The notes under the pieces were generated by a model. That model did no database searches and had not been told where the DNA came from. It saw only the letters and a program-made list of their open reading frames with translations. Of a stretch of DNA of 64,000 nucleotides, positions 46,548 to 56,124 are shown piece by piece; positions within the stretch are counted from its first letter, which is position 1, and each line of letters begins with the position of its first letter. Made by a program: the position numbers and the translations under genes. This DNA is from Hyphomicrobiales bacterium (GTDB lineage Bacteria; Pseudomonadota; Alphaproteobacteria; Rhizobiales; Kaistiaceae), in NCBI GenBank assembly GCA_017305635.1, contig JAFKKF010000010.1, positions 490,671-554,670 on the forward strand. The letters run 5' to 3'.

Positions 46548-46790
46548 ATGCCGTTCGTGAACATCCGGCTGGTCAAGGAACTGATCGCCGACGACCCGGC
46601 GGGGAAGAAGGCCGCCATCGCCAAGGGCGTCAGCGACGCCATCACCCGGACCACCGGGCTCGGCAACAGCGACGTATGGATCGTCTTCGAGGAGGTCGCC
46701 GCGCGCGACTGGACCATCGGGCCGGACACGGTCGAGTCGCTCCGCTTCGCCGCCAAGGCAAAGGCTAAGCCCGCCAAGGCCAAGAAATGA
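46548..46790 (+). CDS. 4-oxalocrotonate tautomerase-like protein
   Basis: An 80-residue protein starting MPFVNIRL, so after Met removal Pro1 is the catalytic base, as in the tautomerase superfamily. The VWIVFEEVAARDWTIG segment is the DmpI-like conserved region. A short lysine-rich tail (KAKAKPAKAKK) is unusual. It is coupled by an ATGA overlap to the SMP-30 gene, suggesting a shared catabolic step. Natural substrate not known. Confidence 0.88.
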   Translation: MPFVNIRLVKELIADDPAGKKAAIAKGVSDAITRTTGLGNSDVWIVFEEVAARDWTIGPDTVESLRFAAKAKAKPAKAKK

Positions 46791-47674
46791 ACGTCGAGAT
46801 CCGCGACGAGGCCTTCCGCACGGTTGTCGGCGACGATGCGCCGCTGGAGACGCTTGCCTCCGGCCTCGGCTTCACCGAGGGCGCGATCTGGCATCCGCGC
46901 GAGAAGCACCTCACCTTCTCGGACATGTTCCAGGACACGATGCGCCGGTGGAACGCGGCCGGCGGGGTGGTCACCTTCCGCAAGCCGTCCAACAAGACCA
47001 ATGGCAATACCTATGACCGGCAGGGCCGCATGCTCTCCTGCGAGCACGTCACCAGCCGGGTGACGCGCACCGGCCTCGACGGGCGCATCGAGGTGCTTGC
47101 CACGCATTACAAGGGCAAGGAGCTGAACAGCCCGAACGACATCGTGGTGAAGAGCAACGGGCGGATCTACTTCACCGACCCGATCTTCGGGCGCTGGGAC
47201 AAGTATGGCAGCGAGCGGCAGCCGGAGCTCGACTTCCGCGGCGTCTATTCGATGAACGAGGACGGCTCGGACCTGACGCTGCTGGTCGACGACTTCGAGC
47301 AGCCGAACGGGCTCTGCTTCTCGCGCGACGAAAGCGTGATGTTCATCTGCGACACGCCGCGCGGCCACATCCGGAGCTTCAAGGTCGACGCCAAGGGCCG
47401 CCTTTCCGGCGGCGAGGTCTGGGCGCCGGTGACCGGAGCCGGCTCCGGCGTGCCGGACGGGCTGAAGGTCGACCGCGACGGCAACGTCTATTGCTGCGGG
47501 CCGGGCGGGCTCCACGTCTTCTCGCCGAAAGGCCATTGCCTTGGCGTGATCAGGACGCCGGAGCAGACCGCCAACTTCACCTGGGGCGGCGAGGACATGC
47601 GCGACATATTCCTCACATCGACCACGTTCCTCTTCCGGACCCGTTCCAAGACCCCCGGCGTTCCCCTGTTCTAG
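46787..47674 (+). CDS. SMP-30/gluconolactonase family hydrolase
   Basis: A 295-residue six-bladed propeller lactonase. The metal-binding Glu is in GLGFTEGAIWHP, Asn in NSPNDIVVKSNG, Asp in VPDGLKVDRDGNVY; EQPNGLCFSRDE is also conserved. Acts on aldonolactones or related esters. Begins within the tautomerase stop, ends before an MFS gene. Pairing of tautomerase and lactonase suggests an acid-sugar or aromatic catabolic step; which one cannot be read. Confidence 0.88.
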   Translation: MNVEIRDEAFRTVVGDDAPLETLASGLGFTEGAIWHPREKHLTFSDMFQDTMRRWNAAGGVVTFRKPSNKTNGNTYDRQGRMLSCEHVTSRVTRTGLDGRIEVLATHYKGKELNSPNDIVVKSNGRIYFTDPIFGRWDKYGSERQPELDFRGVYSMNEDGSDLTLLVDDFEQPNGLCFSRDESVMFICDTPRGHIRSFKVDAKGRLSGGEVWAPVTGAGSGVPDGLKVDRDGNVYCCGPGGLHVFSPKGHCLGVIRTPEQTANFTWGGEDMRDIFLTSTTFLFRTRSKTPGVPLF

Positions 47675-47744
47675 GCAAGGGAAGGGGCGCCTGCCCCTCC
47701 CGCGACGGAAAGGATCGTCTCGGGCGTTAAGGCCCCGACCTCCC

Positions 47745-49169
47745 ATGCCCGACCGTATCCTCCTTCCGCTCATCGTCGCCTGCGCGCTCTTCATGGAGAA
47801 CCTCGATTCGACGGTTCTCTCGACGGCGCTGCCGGCGATCGCGCGCGATTTCGGCGAGAGCCCGATCCACCTGAAGCTGGCGCTCACCTCCTACCTGCTC
47901 GCCATCGCCGTCTTCATCCCCGCCTCCGGCTGGCTCGCCGACCGCTACGGCTCGCGGACGATCTTCCGGCTCGCCATCATCACCTTCACCATCGGCTCGA
48001 TCTGCTGCGGGATTTCGTCCTCGATCATCGAGATCGTCTTCGCGCGCATCCTGCAGGGCATCGGCGGCGCGATGATGGTGCCGGTCGGGCGCCTGGTGAT
48101 CCTGAGGAGCGTGCCCAAGCACGAGCTGGTCGGCGCCCTCGCCTGGCTGACCGTGCCGGCGCTGATCGGGCCGGTGGTCGGGCCGCCGCTCGGCGGCTTC
48201 ATCACCACCTATTTCGAGTGGCGCTGGATCTTCTGGATCAACGTGCCGGTGGGAATCCTTGGCCTGGCGCTCGCCACCCTCTTCATCCCGGACCTGCGCG
48301 AGCAGCACCGTCCTCCCTTCGACATCCTCGGCTTCGTCCTCTCAGGGGCCGGCCTCGCGTTGTTCATGACCGGCTCGACGACGCTCGGCCTGAACATCCT
48401 GCCGCGGCCGCTGGTGCTCACCTTCTTCTTCGGCGGCGCAGCGATGCTGGTCGGCTACGTGTTCCATGCGCTCCGCGTGCCGGATCCGATCATCGACCTG
48501 AAGCTCTTCCGCATCCCGACCTTCACCGTCTCGATGATCGGGTCGTTCCTCTTCCGCATCGGCGTCGGCGCCACCCCCTTCCTGCTGCCGCTCCTGCTGC
48601 AGGTCGGCTTCGGCATGTCGCCGTTCCACTCGGGCCTGATCACCTTCGCCAGCGCCATCGGCGCCATCGCCATGAAGTTCGTCGCACCGCCGCTGCTGCG
48701 CCGCCACGGCTTCCGCAGCATCCTGGTCATCAATTCGGTGGTCGCCGGCTTCTTCGTTTCCCTCCCCGGCACGTTCGGACCGGCGACGCCGGTGGCTCTG
48801 ATGACGGGCCTTCTCCTCATCGGCGGGTTCTTCCGCTCGCTTCAGTTCACCAGCGTCAACGCGCTCGCCTTCGCCGACGTGCCGCAGGCGAGGATGAGCC
48901 GGGCGACGACGCTGACCAGCGTCGCCCAGCAATTGTCGCTGAGCCTCGGCATCTCGATCGGCGCGATGACGCTCGAAGCCTCGACGCGGCTCTCCGGCGG
49001 CGTCATCACGGCGGACACGTTCTGGCCGGCCTTCGTCGTGGTCGGCGTGCTGTCCGCTCTTTCCGGCCTCGTCTTCGCGCGGCTGCCGGACCATGCGGGG
49101 TCCGAGATGTCCGGCCACCGGCGCGAGCCGGCGCCCGATCCGGTCACGGCGATGCGGGAGCGGGGCTGA
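47745..49169 (+). CDS. MFS transporter, DHA2-like drug exporter
   Basis: A 474-residue major facilitator with many hydrophobic segments, probably 14 as in the DHA2 group. Motif ENLDSTVLSTALPAIA at residues 13-28 is typical for EmrB/QacA-type exporters, and GWLADRYGSR is the MFS signature loop between helices 2 and 3; GPVVGPPLGG is motif C of antiporters. The C-terminal ends overlap the convergent DUF1796 gene by 26 bp. Substrate unknown. Confidence 0.88.
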   Translation: MPDRILLPLIVACALFMENLDSTVLSTALPAIARDFGESPIHLKLALTSYLLAIAVFIPASGWLADRYGSRTIFRLAIITFTIGSICCGISSSIIEIVFARILQGIGGAMMVPVGRLVILRSVPKHELVGALAWLTVPALIGPVVGPPLGGFITTYFEWRWIFWINVPVGILGLALATLFIPDLREQHRPPFDILGFVLSGAGLALFMTGSTTLGLNILPRPLVLTFFFGGAAMLVGYVFHALRVPDPIIDLKLFRIPTFTVSMIGSFLFRIGVGATPFLLPLLLQVGFGMSPFHSGLITFASAIGAIAMKFVAPPLLRRHGFRSILVINSVVAGFFVSLPGTFGPATPVALMTGLLLIGGFFRSLQFTSVNALAFADVPQARMSRATTLTSVAQQLSLSLGISIGAMTLEASTRLSGGVITADTFWPAFVVVGVLSALSGLVFARLPDHAGSEMSGHRREPAPDPVTAMRERG

Positions 49170-49722
49170 GCGAGGGCGGCCGGGGAAGGAAGGATTTCAG
49201 ATGGCGGTCCCAGACCGCGTCATCGCCCTTCCAATGTTCGGAATCGGCCGGAAGATCGCCGCGCGGTCCGTTCAACAGCATGAATTTCAGGCGCGGATAG
49301 TTGCGGCGGATCACCGCCCAGAGCCTGACATGGTCGTAGAGCGAAACCGGAACGGCCAGGCAGAGCAGCAATTTCTGTTTGCCGAGGAACATCCGCAGCG
49401 TCTTTTCCGCGAGGTATTCATGGCGCGATCGGGCCTCCCCGTAATGCGCGGGGAGCGTTTCCATGGTGATGTCAGCGGGAAAAGCGTGCATGTGATTGGC
49501 GCCGCGCCCGGCATGGACCATTCCATCCTTGATGGTCAGGTCCTCGTATTCGAACATGCCGCGAAACCGGTTTCGCAGATAGGCATGCAGCGCGCGGCGC
49601 GGAGTGATCTGCCAGTCGAACACGGCGCTCGGCGAAACGGCCTCGCCATATATCCTGGCGAGCTGGTGCTTGGCTCTGCAATTGGGGCCAAGGCTGAGAA
49701 CCAGGTCAAAGTGCCTGACCAT
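49144..49722 (-). CDS. DUF1796 putative papain-like cysteine peptidase
   Basis: A 192-residue protein starting MVRHFDLVLSLGPNCRAKHQ. LSLGPNC with a following FDWQITP is the DUF1796 pattern (putative cysteine peptidase: SLGxxC, then PFDW). The candidate catalytic Cys is residue 15. A His in NHMHAF and an Asp may complete a triad, but this is only a guess. The frame also opens at 49779. Its base composition looks less GC-rich than its neighbours, which could mean transfer. It overlaps the MFS gene tail-to-tail. Confidence 0.65.
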   Translation of the reverse strand: MVRHFDLVLSLGPNCRAKHQLARIYGEAVSPSAVFDWQITPRRALHAYLRNRFRGMFEYEDLTIKDGMVHAGRGANHMHAFPADITMETLPAHYGEARSRHEYLAEKTLRMFLGKQKLLLCLAVPVSLYDHVRLWAVIRRNYPRLKFMLLNGPRGDLPADSEHWKGDDAVWDRHLKSFLPRPPSLSPAPASP

Positions 49723-49820
49723 CGAAGTCGTTCTCTCTGCTGCGCCCGGCTTGTGGATCGCGCCGATCTTTTTGATCACTTCCGCGCAGACGTGACAAGC
49801 GCGGGTGACGCCCGGGCCCG

Positions 49821-50510
49821 TCAGCTCTGCCCGCGAAAGCCTTTCGCGACCAGGTACAGCTCCACCGACTCGGCGCGGCTCGCCGGCGGCTTGACGTGGT
49901 GGACGGTGGCGAAGGAGCGCTTGAGGTTGGCGAGCAGCTGGCCCTCGGTGCCGCCCTGGAAGACCTTGGCGACGAAGTGGCCGCCGGGCTTCAGGATGCT
50001 TTCGGCGAAGTCGGCGGCGACCTCGCAGAGGTGGATGGTCCGCAGGTGATCGGTCGGACGGTGGCCGGTGGTCGGCGCCGCCATGTCGGACATCACGACG
50101 TCCGCCCGGTGGCCGCCAAGCGCGGCTTCGAGCGCCGCGGGCGCGTCATCGTCGAGGAAATCCTTCTTCAGGATCACGACGCCGGGGATCGGGTCCATGT
50201 CGAGGTAGTCGATGGCGACGACATGCGGGTCGGTGTCGGTCGAGCCGGTACGCGCGACCGCGACCTCCGACCATCCGCCGGGTGCGGCGCCGAGGTCGAC
50301 CACGCGCTTGCCCGCGCCGAGGACGTGATAGCGGTCGTCGATCTCGATCAGCTTGTAGGCCGAGCGCGCGCGATAGCCCTCGGACTTGGCGCGGGCAACA
50401 TAGGGGTCGTTCAGCTGGCGCTCGAGCCAGCGCGTGGAGGCAGCCGAGCGGCGCTTCGCCGTCTTCACGCGCACCTTCAGCCGGCGCGGCGGCCCGCCCT
50501 TCTCAGCCAT
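49821..50510 (-). CDS. rlmE: 23S rRNA 2'-O-methyltransferase RlmE
   Basis: Methylates U2552 of 23S rRNA, a late step of 50S assembly. It has 229 residues. The K-D-K-E tetrad is intact: [31 protein letters not shown] and [17 protein letters not shown] motif [15 protein letters not shown] is near residue 70. A basic N-terminus (about residues 8-25) may bind rRNA. Overlaps the ppx/gppA gene by 8 bp. Confidence 0.96.
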   Translation of the reverse strand: MAEKGGPPRRLKVRVKTAKRRSAASTRWLERQLNDPYVARAKSEGYRARSAYKLIEIDDRYHVLGAGKRVVDLGAAPGGWSEVAVARTGSTDTDPHVVAIDYLDMDPIPGVVILKKDFLDDDAPAALEAALGGHRADVVMSDMAAPTTGHRPTDHLRTIHLCEVAADFAESILKPGGHFVAKVFQGGTEGQLLANLKRSFATVHHVKPPASRAESVELYLVAKGFRGQS

Positions 50511-51813
50511 TCGCCCTGTCCCCCGCCCGGCCGCGGCCGCGATGACGCCAGACGCCATCCTCGGCCATGAGCTCGACCAACATCCCCTCGCGCAGGCCCC
50601 GGTCGGCGACGCGCAGCCGCTCCACCGGCCAGCGCCGGCGGAAGGCCTCCAGGATGGCGCAGCCGGCGAGCACGAGGTCGGCGCGCTCGCGGCCGATGCA
50701 GGGATTGGCGACACGCTGGTCATAGTCCATGCCGGCAAGCGCCTCGATGAGGCTGGCGACATCGCCGCCGCCGAGCCAGATGCCGTCGACCCGGCGGCGA
50801 TCATAGCGCGGCAGGCCGAGATGGATGCCGGCGAGCGTGGTGACCGTGCCGGACGTGCCGAGCATGTGGATGGCGCCGGCGGCGACGGCACGGTCGAGCG
50901 CCTCGACCTCGGGGAAGTCGGCGAGCATGGCGGCGACCTCGGCGACCATCGCCTCGAAGCCCTCGCGGGTGACGTGGCGGCCGCCGTGGCGCTCGCTGAT
51001 GGTGACGACGCCGACCGGCAGCGACATCCATCGGCGGATGCGGTCGGACATGCGGCGGCGCCTTCCGTTGCCGTCGCGGGCGAGGTCGATCCAGACGAGC
51101 TCGGAGGAGCCGCCGCCAATGTCGAAGAGGATGACGCCGGAAGCCTCCGGGTCGATGAGCGAGGCGCAGCCGGCGACCGCGAGGCGCGCCTCGGTCTCGC
51201 GCGAGACGATCTCGAGGGCGAGGCCGGTCTCGGTGCGGGCGCGCTCGATGAACTCGGCGCCGTTATCGGCGCTGCGGCAGGCCTCGGTCGCGATCAGGCG
51301 GGCGCGCGCCACCTGCCGGTCGGCGAGCTTCTGCGAGCAGATGCGGAGCGCCTCGATGGCGCGGTGCATGGCGTTCTCGCCGAGACGGCCGCTATGGGTG
51401 ATGCCCTCGCCGAGGCGGACGATGCGCGAGAAGGCGTCGACCACGCGGAAGCCGTGCTCGCGGGGCGCGGCGATGAGCAGCCGGCAATTATTGGTGCCAA
51501 GGTCGAGGGCGGCATAGTGGCGGGCATCGCCGGCGGAGGTTGCGGGCGCCTCGCCGAGCTTTCCCGGCTCGCCGACGGCGCGGACCGCGACTGCGGCGAC
51601 GGGTGCCGGCCGCATGCCGGGCGCATAGACCGGCCCTCGCCTGCGCCGACGGCGCCTGCGCGACTTGCCTGCTCTACCGCCGCCCTGCGGCCCGTGGACC
51701 TCTCGCGAGACCTTCGCCGGGCGAAGGTCCGAATCCGGCGCTTCCGCCGTCTGATCCGCCGCACGACCGGCGGGCGGGTCCGTGGAAACCGGACCCTCGC
51801 CCGAGGTCGACAC
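50503..51813 (-). CDS. ppx: Ppx/GppA exopolyphosphatase-type phosphatase
   Basis: A 436-residue member of the ASKHA-fold Ppx/GppA family, cutting polyphosphate or pppGpp. Residues about 100-110 have [14 protein letters not shown], then [11 protein letters not shown], and [15 protein letters not shown] holds the phosphate loop. About 95 residues before these are low complexity, with a run of ten arginines and lysines ([10 protein letters not shown]). That tail may bind RNA or polyphosphate, or the true start may be later, as [10 protein letters not shown] near residue 67. Coupled with rlmE, a common alphaproteobacterial pair. Confidence 0.88.
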   Translation of the reverse strand: MSTSGEGPVSTDPPAGRAADQTAEAPDSDLRPAKVSREVHGPQGGGRAGKSRRRRRRRRGPVYAPGMRPAPVAAVAVRAVGEPGKLGEAPATSAGDARHYAALDLGTNNCRLLIAAPREHGFRVVDAFSRIVRLGEGITHSGRLGENAMHRAIEALRICSQKLADRQVARARLIATEACRSADNGAEFIERARTETGLALEIVSRETEARLAVAGCASLIDPEASGVILFDIGGGSSELVWIDLARDGNGRRRRMSDRIRRWMSLPVGVVTISERHGGRHVTREGFEAMVAEVAAMLADFPEVEALDRAVAAGAIHMLGTSGTVTTLAGIHLGLPRYDRRRVDGIWLGGGDVASLIEALAGMDYDQRVANPCIGRERADLVLAGCAILEAFRRRWPVERLRVADRGLREGMLVELMAEDGVWRHRGRGRAGDRANG

Positions 51814-51944
51814 TCGTCAATCCCTGCGGCTGCGCAGCATCCCGGCCGGATACCGGCGCCGAGTGCGCAGCCTTCGATGTTTCTCGTTTCGGCGGTCAGT
51901 CTATCAGCCGAGGCGATGCGTGCAAGACTGGCCGCGCCGGGCGG

Positions 51945-52166
51945 TCAGCGCGCCTCGCCGAATTCGAGCGCGGCGCCGGCCTCGATGCCGCGGCGGGTGA
52001 TCTCGTCGGAAATCTGGGCGAGCGACAATCCGGCGCCGGGAAAGTCCCGCGCGACGCGGCTGGCTATGTCGTCGGTCACGATGATGGCGCGGCCGGCGAT
52101 CGCCTCGGCGACCAGGCGGTCGATCTCGGCCATCAGGCGCTGGCGGTTACTCTGGCTTACGGACAT
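51945..52166 (-). CDS. small hypothetical protein
   Basis: A 73-residue protein starting MSVSQSNRQRLMAEIDRLVA with a helical, charged composition (EAIAGRAIIVTDDIASRVAR, LSLAQISDEITRRGIEAGAA). It lies 131 bp upstream of the ppx gene on the same strand and 249 bp downstream of the next small protein. No family recognised; the regular charged pattern and intact frame support a real gene. Confidence 0.6.
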   Translation of the reverse strand: MSVSQSNRQRLMAEIDRLVAEAIAGRAIIVTDDIASRVARDFPGAGLSLAQISDEITRRGIEAGAALEFGEAR

Positions 52167-52415
52167 GGCTCTCCTCCATCGGCAGGCGGGAGCGCACCCC
52201 ATATCTCTGTTCGGCCGCCGGGCTCCTGTCTCGTTCCGGCGGTGCCCATACCTTCCCCCTCCCGCGCGGCCGCGACCAGTAATTTCTGCGGGCACATAAA
52301 GTGATGAGCAGTGCCAAGGGCTTGGCGATCGCATGGCGCGAGTGCCAGCGGAGAGGCCGAGGCGGAACCTGACGGACCTGTCTTTTGACATCCGCGAAAG
52401 CGCGATTTCAGCGCC

Positions 52416-52646
52416 TCAGACGCCGAACGGCTCGCCGCCCGGCTTGTCCGCGTCGCGGCGACGGTCGGCGGACGGCACGTCGAAATCGACCCGGCGGCGT
52501 TCCACCTCGGCCGGGTCGATGGTCCAGGCGCCGTCGTGGCCGCGACGGGCGGATAGATGTCCCGCCTCGACGGCGCGGCGCACCTCCGCTTCGCTCCGCT
52601 GCAGGCGGCGGGCAGCCTCGGCGATGGTGAGTACCTTGTCGGTCAT
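52416..52646 (-). CDS. small helix-turn-helix (excisionase-like) protein
   Basis: A 76-residue protein: MTDKVLTIAEAARRLQRSEAEVRRAVEAG is an excisionase/MerR-type winged helix start, followed by HLSARRGHDGAWTIDPAEVERRR. The C-terminal tail is charged (DRRRDADKPGG). It could be a regulator or accessory protein. It ends 249 bp before the next small gene; its start is 37 bp after the transglutaminase stop. Confidence 0.68.
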   Translation of the reverse strand: MTDKVLTIAEAARRLQRSEAEVRRAVEAGHLSARRGHDGAWTIDPAEVERRRVDFDVPSADRRRDADKPGGEPFGV

Positions 52647-52683
52647 GGGCAGCGATCCTGCCAGAGCCGGCTTAACGTCCGGT

Positions 52684-53586
52684 TCAAGGCACCGGCCGGG
52701 CGCGATCGGCCGCCACCTCGACGACATCGACCGCGACGCTGACGCGCTGGCCGCCGGCGCCGAAGAGGATGCCGTCGACGGGCGCGACGTCCGAATAGTC
52801 GCGGCCCATGGCGAGGACGACGTGGTCGTCACGTTCCGGAATGGCATTGGTCGGGTCGAGGCCGATCCAGCCGAGGCGCCGACCGAGCCAGACGCGCAGC
52901 CAGGCGTGAGAGGCATCGGCACCGGCGAGGCGCGGCTTGCCGGGCGGTGGGATCGTGCGGAGATAGCCGCTGACATAGGCCGCCGGCAGACCGAGCCCGC
53001 GCAGGCCCGCGATGGCGATATGGGAGAAATCCTGGCAGACGCCGTGGCGCGCCGCGAAGGCCTCCGACAGCGGCGTCGAGACCTTGGTGGCGTCGGGATC
53101 GTAGGTGAAATCGGCACGGATGCGGCGGATGAGGTCGAGCGCCCCTTCCAGCGCCGGGCGCCCTTCCGCGAAGCTCTCCCGCGCATAGTCGGCGGCCGGG
53201 ACATAGGCGGGCACGCGGTCGCTCGGGAAAAGGAAATGGGCCGGCGCCGAGCCGTCGATCGACTCCGCCTCGATGGCCTGTCGGCGGACCTCGGCGAGGG
53301 TCTCGCCGCCCAGCGGAACGGGCAGCGGATCGCGACGGACGTCGACCCGCGATCTTGCCGTGAAGACCAGCTTCCGATGGGTCTTCTCGATGGTCAGCGT
53401 GGTGACGCGATTGCCGAAGAAGCAGGTGCGCGCCGTCTCGCTCGCCGGCTTCGGGTCGATGGCGAGGGAGGTCGCGAGCACCTCCTGACCGCGGTCGGCG
53501 CGTGGCGTCAGACGCAGGTTGCACCGGGCGAAGGTGACCGGCGTCGCGTAGCTGTAGGTGGTGACGTGCGTGACGTCGTAGATCAC
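52684..53586 (-). CDS. transglutaminase-like protein (small)
   Basis: A 300-residue transglutaminase/protease-like protein with GTG start (53584-53586). It opens VIYDVTHVTTYSYATPV, has the bacterial transglutaminase N-terminal domain, then the catalytic Cys in AFAARHGVCQDFSHIAI near residue 175, His in ASHAWLRVWL and Asp in GLDPTNAIPERDDH. Its start overlaps the ATP-grasp/alpha-E stop by 4 bp (GTGA). It is the last gene of a three-gene system of unknown product. Confidence 0.88.
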   Translation of the reverse strand: MIYDVTHVTTYSYATPVTFARCNLRLTPRADRGQEVLATSLAIDPKPASETARTCFFGNRVTTLTIEKTHRKLVFTARSRVDVRRDPLPVPLGGETLAEVRRQAIEAESIDGSAPAHFLFPSDRVPAYVPAADYARESFAEGRPALEGALDLIRRIRADFTYDPDATKVSTPLSEAFAARHGVCQDFSHIAIAGLRGLGLPAAYVSGYLRTIPPPGKPRLAGADASHAWLRVWLGRRLGWIGLDPTNAIPERDDHVVLAMGRDYSDVAPVDGILFGAGGQRVSVAVDVVEVAADRARPVP

Positions 53587-56120
53587 GCCAATCCCATGAT
53601 CTTGCCGCCGCGGGCGGCGTGCGGGCCCTGCAGGAAATAGCGCGCGCCGACGGCATCGGACAGGGAGAGGAGGTTCTGCTCGTAGCGGAGCAGCGTCGCA
53701 TGATCGAGCGCGGCGGCCTCGATCGAGCCGATGTCGCCGGCGAGGTTCGCGACGATGCGGCGCGGTGCTTCGGGCATGCCGTCGTCGTGGAGCGGCGGCA
53801 ACTCGTCGAGATGCTCCACGAGGCGCTCGACCTGGAAGGCGACGGAGCGCGGATTGCCCGGATCGAGGATGACGATGTCGCGTACCGGCTCGAGCGCGAG
53901 GCCGGCAAGGTAGCGCTGGCGATAGGTGATCTGGCTGTCGGAGAGCTCGAGCAGCACGTCGAGCTCGCCGAAGGGGGAATCGTCGGCCGAGAGCTGGCGC
54001 GCGAAGCGGCAGGTGTTGACGCCGCGCTCGATGCGCCGCCCGATCTCGAGGAAGCGCCAGCCGGCCACCCGGTTCATGTTCTCGTGGGTGAGGCCGGAAA
54101 GCGCGGCGACGACGCGGAGCGCATTGCGGGCGCGCTCGAAGACCTCGGCCTCGGTCGAGGCGGCGGGCATCTCCTCGACGAGGCAGGCTTCGAGGTCGCC
54201 GACGAGGCTCCAGGTGTCGCCGGACAGCCTTTCGCGGATCACCGAGGCGGCGCGGCGGGCGGAGCGCGCGAGGCGAAGGGCGGAGCCGTAGTCGGCCTCG
54301 CTTTCGAGGGCGGCGAGCGCCAGCGCCGCGCTCGGCACTGGCGGCTTCTTCTCGGCCGGCAGCGCGCCCCAGGCGACCAGCATCTGGGCGAGGCACTGCA
54401 GCTCGCGCCCGACCTTCTCACGGCCGCCATCGGATTCGACCAGTTGCGCGGCGAGAGCGCGGACGATCCTCAGCGTCGCCTCCGTCCGTTCGACGTAGCG
54501 GCCGAGCCAGAACATGTTGTCGGCCGCGCGGCTCGGGAGATTTCCCATGATGCGGCGGATGCGGATGTTCTTGCCGGTGGGCAGCAGCGAGGTCTGCTCG
54601 ACCGGCTTGTCGGCGAGGATCCACACATCCGCCGAGAGGACGCCCTTCCGCATCGACACGGCGCGCGCGTCGACCTGGTCGGAGATGCGCACGAACCCGC
54701 CCTGCATGATGCGCCAGCCGCTCGCCGTGGCGGTCGCGAAGACGCGCATGACGAACGGGCGCGGCGCGAGCCTGCCATTGTCCAGGACCGGCGTGGTGGA
54801 GAGCTTCACGATCTCCTGGCCGACGAAATCGGCGCCGCGTTCCTCCATGAGCCGCGCCAGCCGCTCGCGCGCCTCGCCGTCGAGCGACGCGCCGAGGATC
54901 GGCCCGTGGGTGTCGAAGCCGGGCAGCGCCTGCCCGAAGGCGCCGCCGATCGCCATGTCGTCGAGGCCGTCGAGGACCTCGCGGCGCTCGCGCTCCTGCC
55001 CGCACCACCAGGTGGCGATGTTGGGCAGAAGCAGATCCTCGCCGAGGACGCGGCGGGCAAGGCCGGGAATGAAGCCCATCAGCGCCGGCGCCTCCAATAC
55101 GCCCGAGCCGAGAGCATTGGCGACCACGACGCTGCCGGCGCGCACGGCTTCGATCAGCCCCGGCACGCCAAGCTCCGATGCGCTGTTCAGTTCGAGCGGG
55201 TCGGCGAAATTGGAATCGATGCGGCGAAGCAGGACATCGGCCCGCTTCAGCCCCGCCACGGTGCGCACATGGATCTGGTTGTGGCGCATGGTGAGGTCGG
55301 CGCCCTCGACGAGGAGCAGGCCGAGATAGCGCGCCAGGTAGGCATGCTCGAAATAGGTCTCGCTGAGCGTGCCCGGCGAGAGCAGGCAGATGCGCGGGTC
55401 GGCGCGCTCGGCAAGCGCGGCAAGGCCGGCGCGGAGCGACTGGAAGAAGGGCGCCAGGCGCTCGACGTTCATGCGCCGGTAGAGTTCGGGGAAGGCGCGC
55501 GACAATGCGACCCGGTTTTCGAGCGCATAGCCGGCCCCGGAAGGCGCCTGCGTGCGGTCGCCGAGCACCCACCAGCGGCCGTCGGGCCCGCGGCCGACGT
55601 CGGCGGCATAGAGCTGGAGGTAGCGGCCGCCCGGCGGCTTGACGCCGTGAAGCGGGCGGAGGAACTCGCTGCTGCCGGTGACCACCGCCGGCGGCAGCGC
55701 GCCTTCGGCGATCAGGCGGCCGGGCCCGTAGATGTCGGCAAGCACGGCCTCCAGAAGCTCGGCGCGCTGCGCGACGCCGGCAGCGATCTCCTGCCACTCG
55801 CCCTCGGGGATGACGAGGGGGATGTGCGAGAGCGGCCATTCGCGCTCCGGCGAGCCCATGCTCTCGGCGTCATCGCCCCACGCGCGGTAGGAGACGCCGG
55901 AATCGCGGAGATACTGGTCGCAATCGGCGAGGCGACGCTCGATCTCCGGACCGGAGAGCTCGTTCAGCGCTTCGAGGAAGCGCATCCAGTGCCGGCGCGG
56001 CACGCCTTTTTCCGTGGCGAACTCGTCGGGGACACCGGGCAGCGGCTTGTAGCCGGCGATCATCGCCTGCAGGCGGCGTGCGCCGCCGTTCGGTCTCGAT
56101 GCCTGGCGTGAAACCGACAT
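53583..56120 (-). CDS. circularly permuted ATP-grasp / alpha-E fusion protein
   Basis: An 845-residue protein. Residues 1 to about 480 match the circularly permuted ATP-grasp family (COG2308 type): YRAWGDDAESM, GSSEFLRPLHGVKPPGGRYLQLYA and LLSPGTLSETYFEHAYLARYLG, ATP-site lysine/acidic regions to GGFVRISDQV. The remainder, beginning RIMGNLPSRAADNMFWLGRYVERTEATLRIVRAL, is the alpha-helical alpha-E domain (DUF403). They are often separate genes, here fused. ATP-grasp ligases join an acid to an amine; the substrate is unknown. It starts 4 bp after the large transglutaminase stop. Confidence 0.9.
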   Translation of the reverse strand: MSVSRQASRPNGGARRLQAMIAGYKPLPGVPDEFATEKGVPRRHWMRFLEALNELSGPEIERRLADCDQYLRDSGVSYRAWGDDAESMGSPEREWPLSHIPLVIPEGEWQEIAAGVAQRAELLEAVLADIYGPGRLIAEGALPPAVVTGSSEFLRPLHGVKPPGGRYLQLYAADVGRGPDGRWWVLGDRTQAPSGAGYALENRVALSRAFPELYRRMNVERLAPFFQSLRAGLAALAERADPRICLLSPGTLSETYFEHAYLARYLGLLLVEGADLTMRHNQIHVRTVAGLKRADVLLRRIDSNFADPLELNSASELGVPGLIEAVRAGSVVVANALGSGVLEAPALMGFIPGLARRVLGEDLLLPNIATWWCGQERERREVLDGLDDMAIGGAFGQALPGFDTHGPILGASLDGEARERLARLMEERGADFVGQEIVKLSTTPVLDNGRLAPRPFVMRVFATATASGWRIMQGGFVRISDQVDARAVSMRKGVLSADVWILADKPVEQTSLLPTGKNIRIRRIMGNLPSRAADNMFWLGRYVERTEATLRIVRALAAQLVESDGGREKVGRELQCLAQMLVAWGALPAEKKPPVPSAALALAALESEADYGSALRLARSARRAASVIRERLSGDTWSLVGDLEACLVEEMPAASTEAEVFERARNALRVVAALSGLTHENMNRVAGWRFLEIGRRIERGVNTCRFARQLSADDSPFGELDVLLELSDSQITYRQRYLAGLALEPVRDIVILDPGNPRSVAFQVERLVEHLDELPPLHDDGMPEAPRRIVANLAGDIGSIEAAALDHATLLRYEQNLLSLSDAVGARYFLQGPHAARGGKIMGLA

Positions 56121-56124
56121 GGTC

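Noticed and set aside
47683..47698. Hairpin aggggc-gcct-gcccct after the SMP-30 gene
   Set aside because: Only six base pairs and no T-run; too weak to call a terminator.
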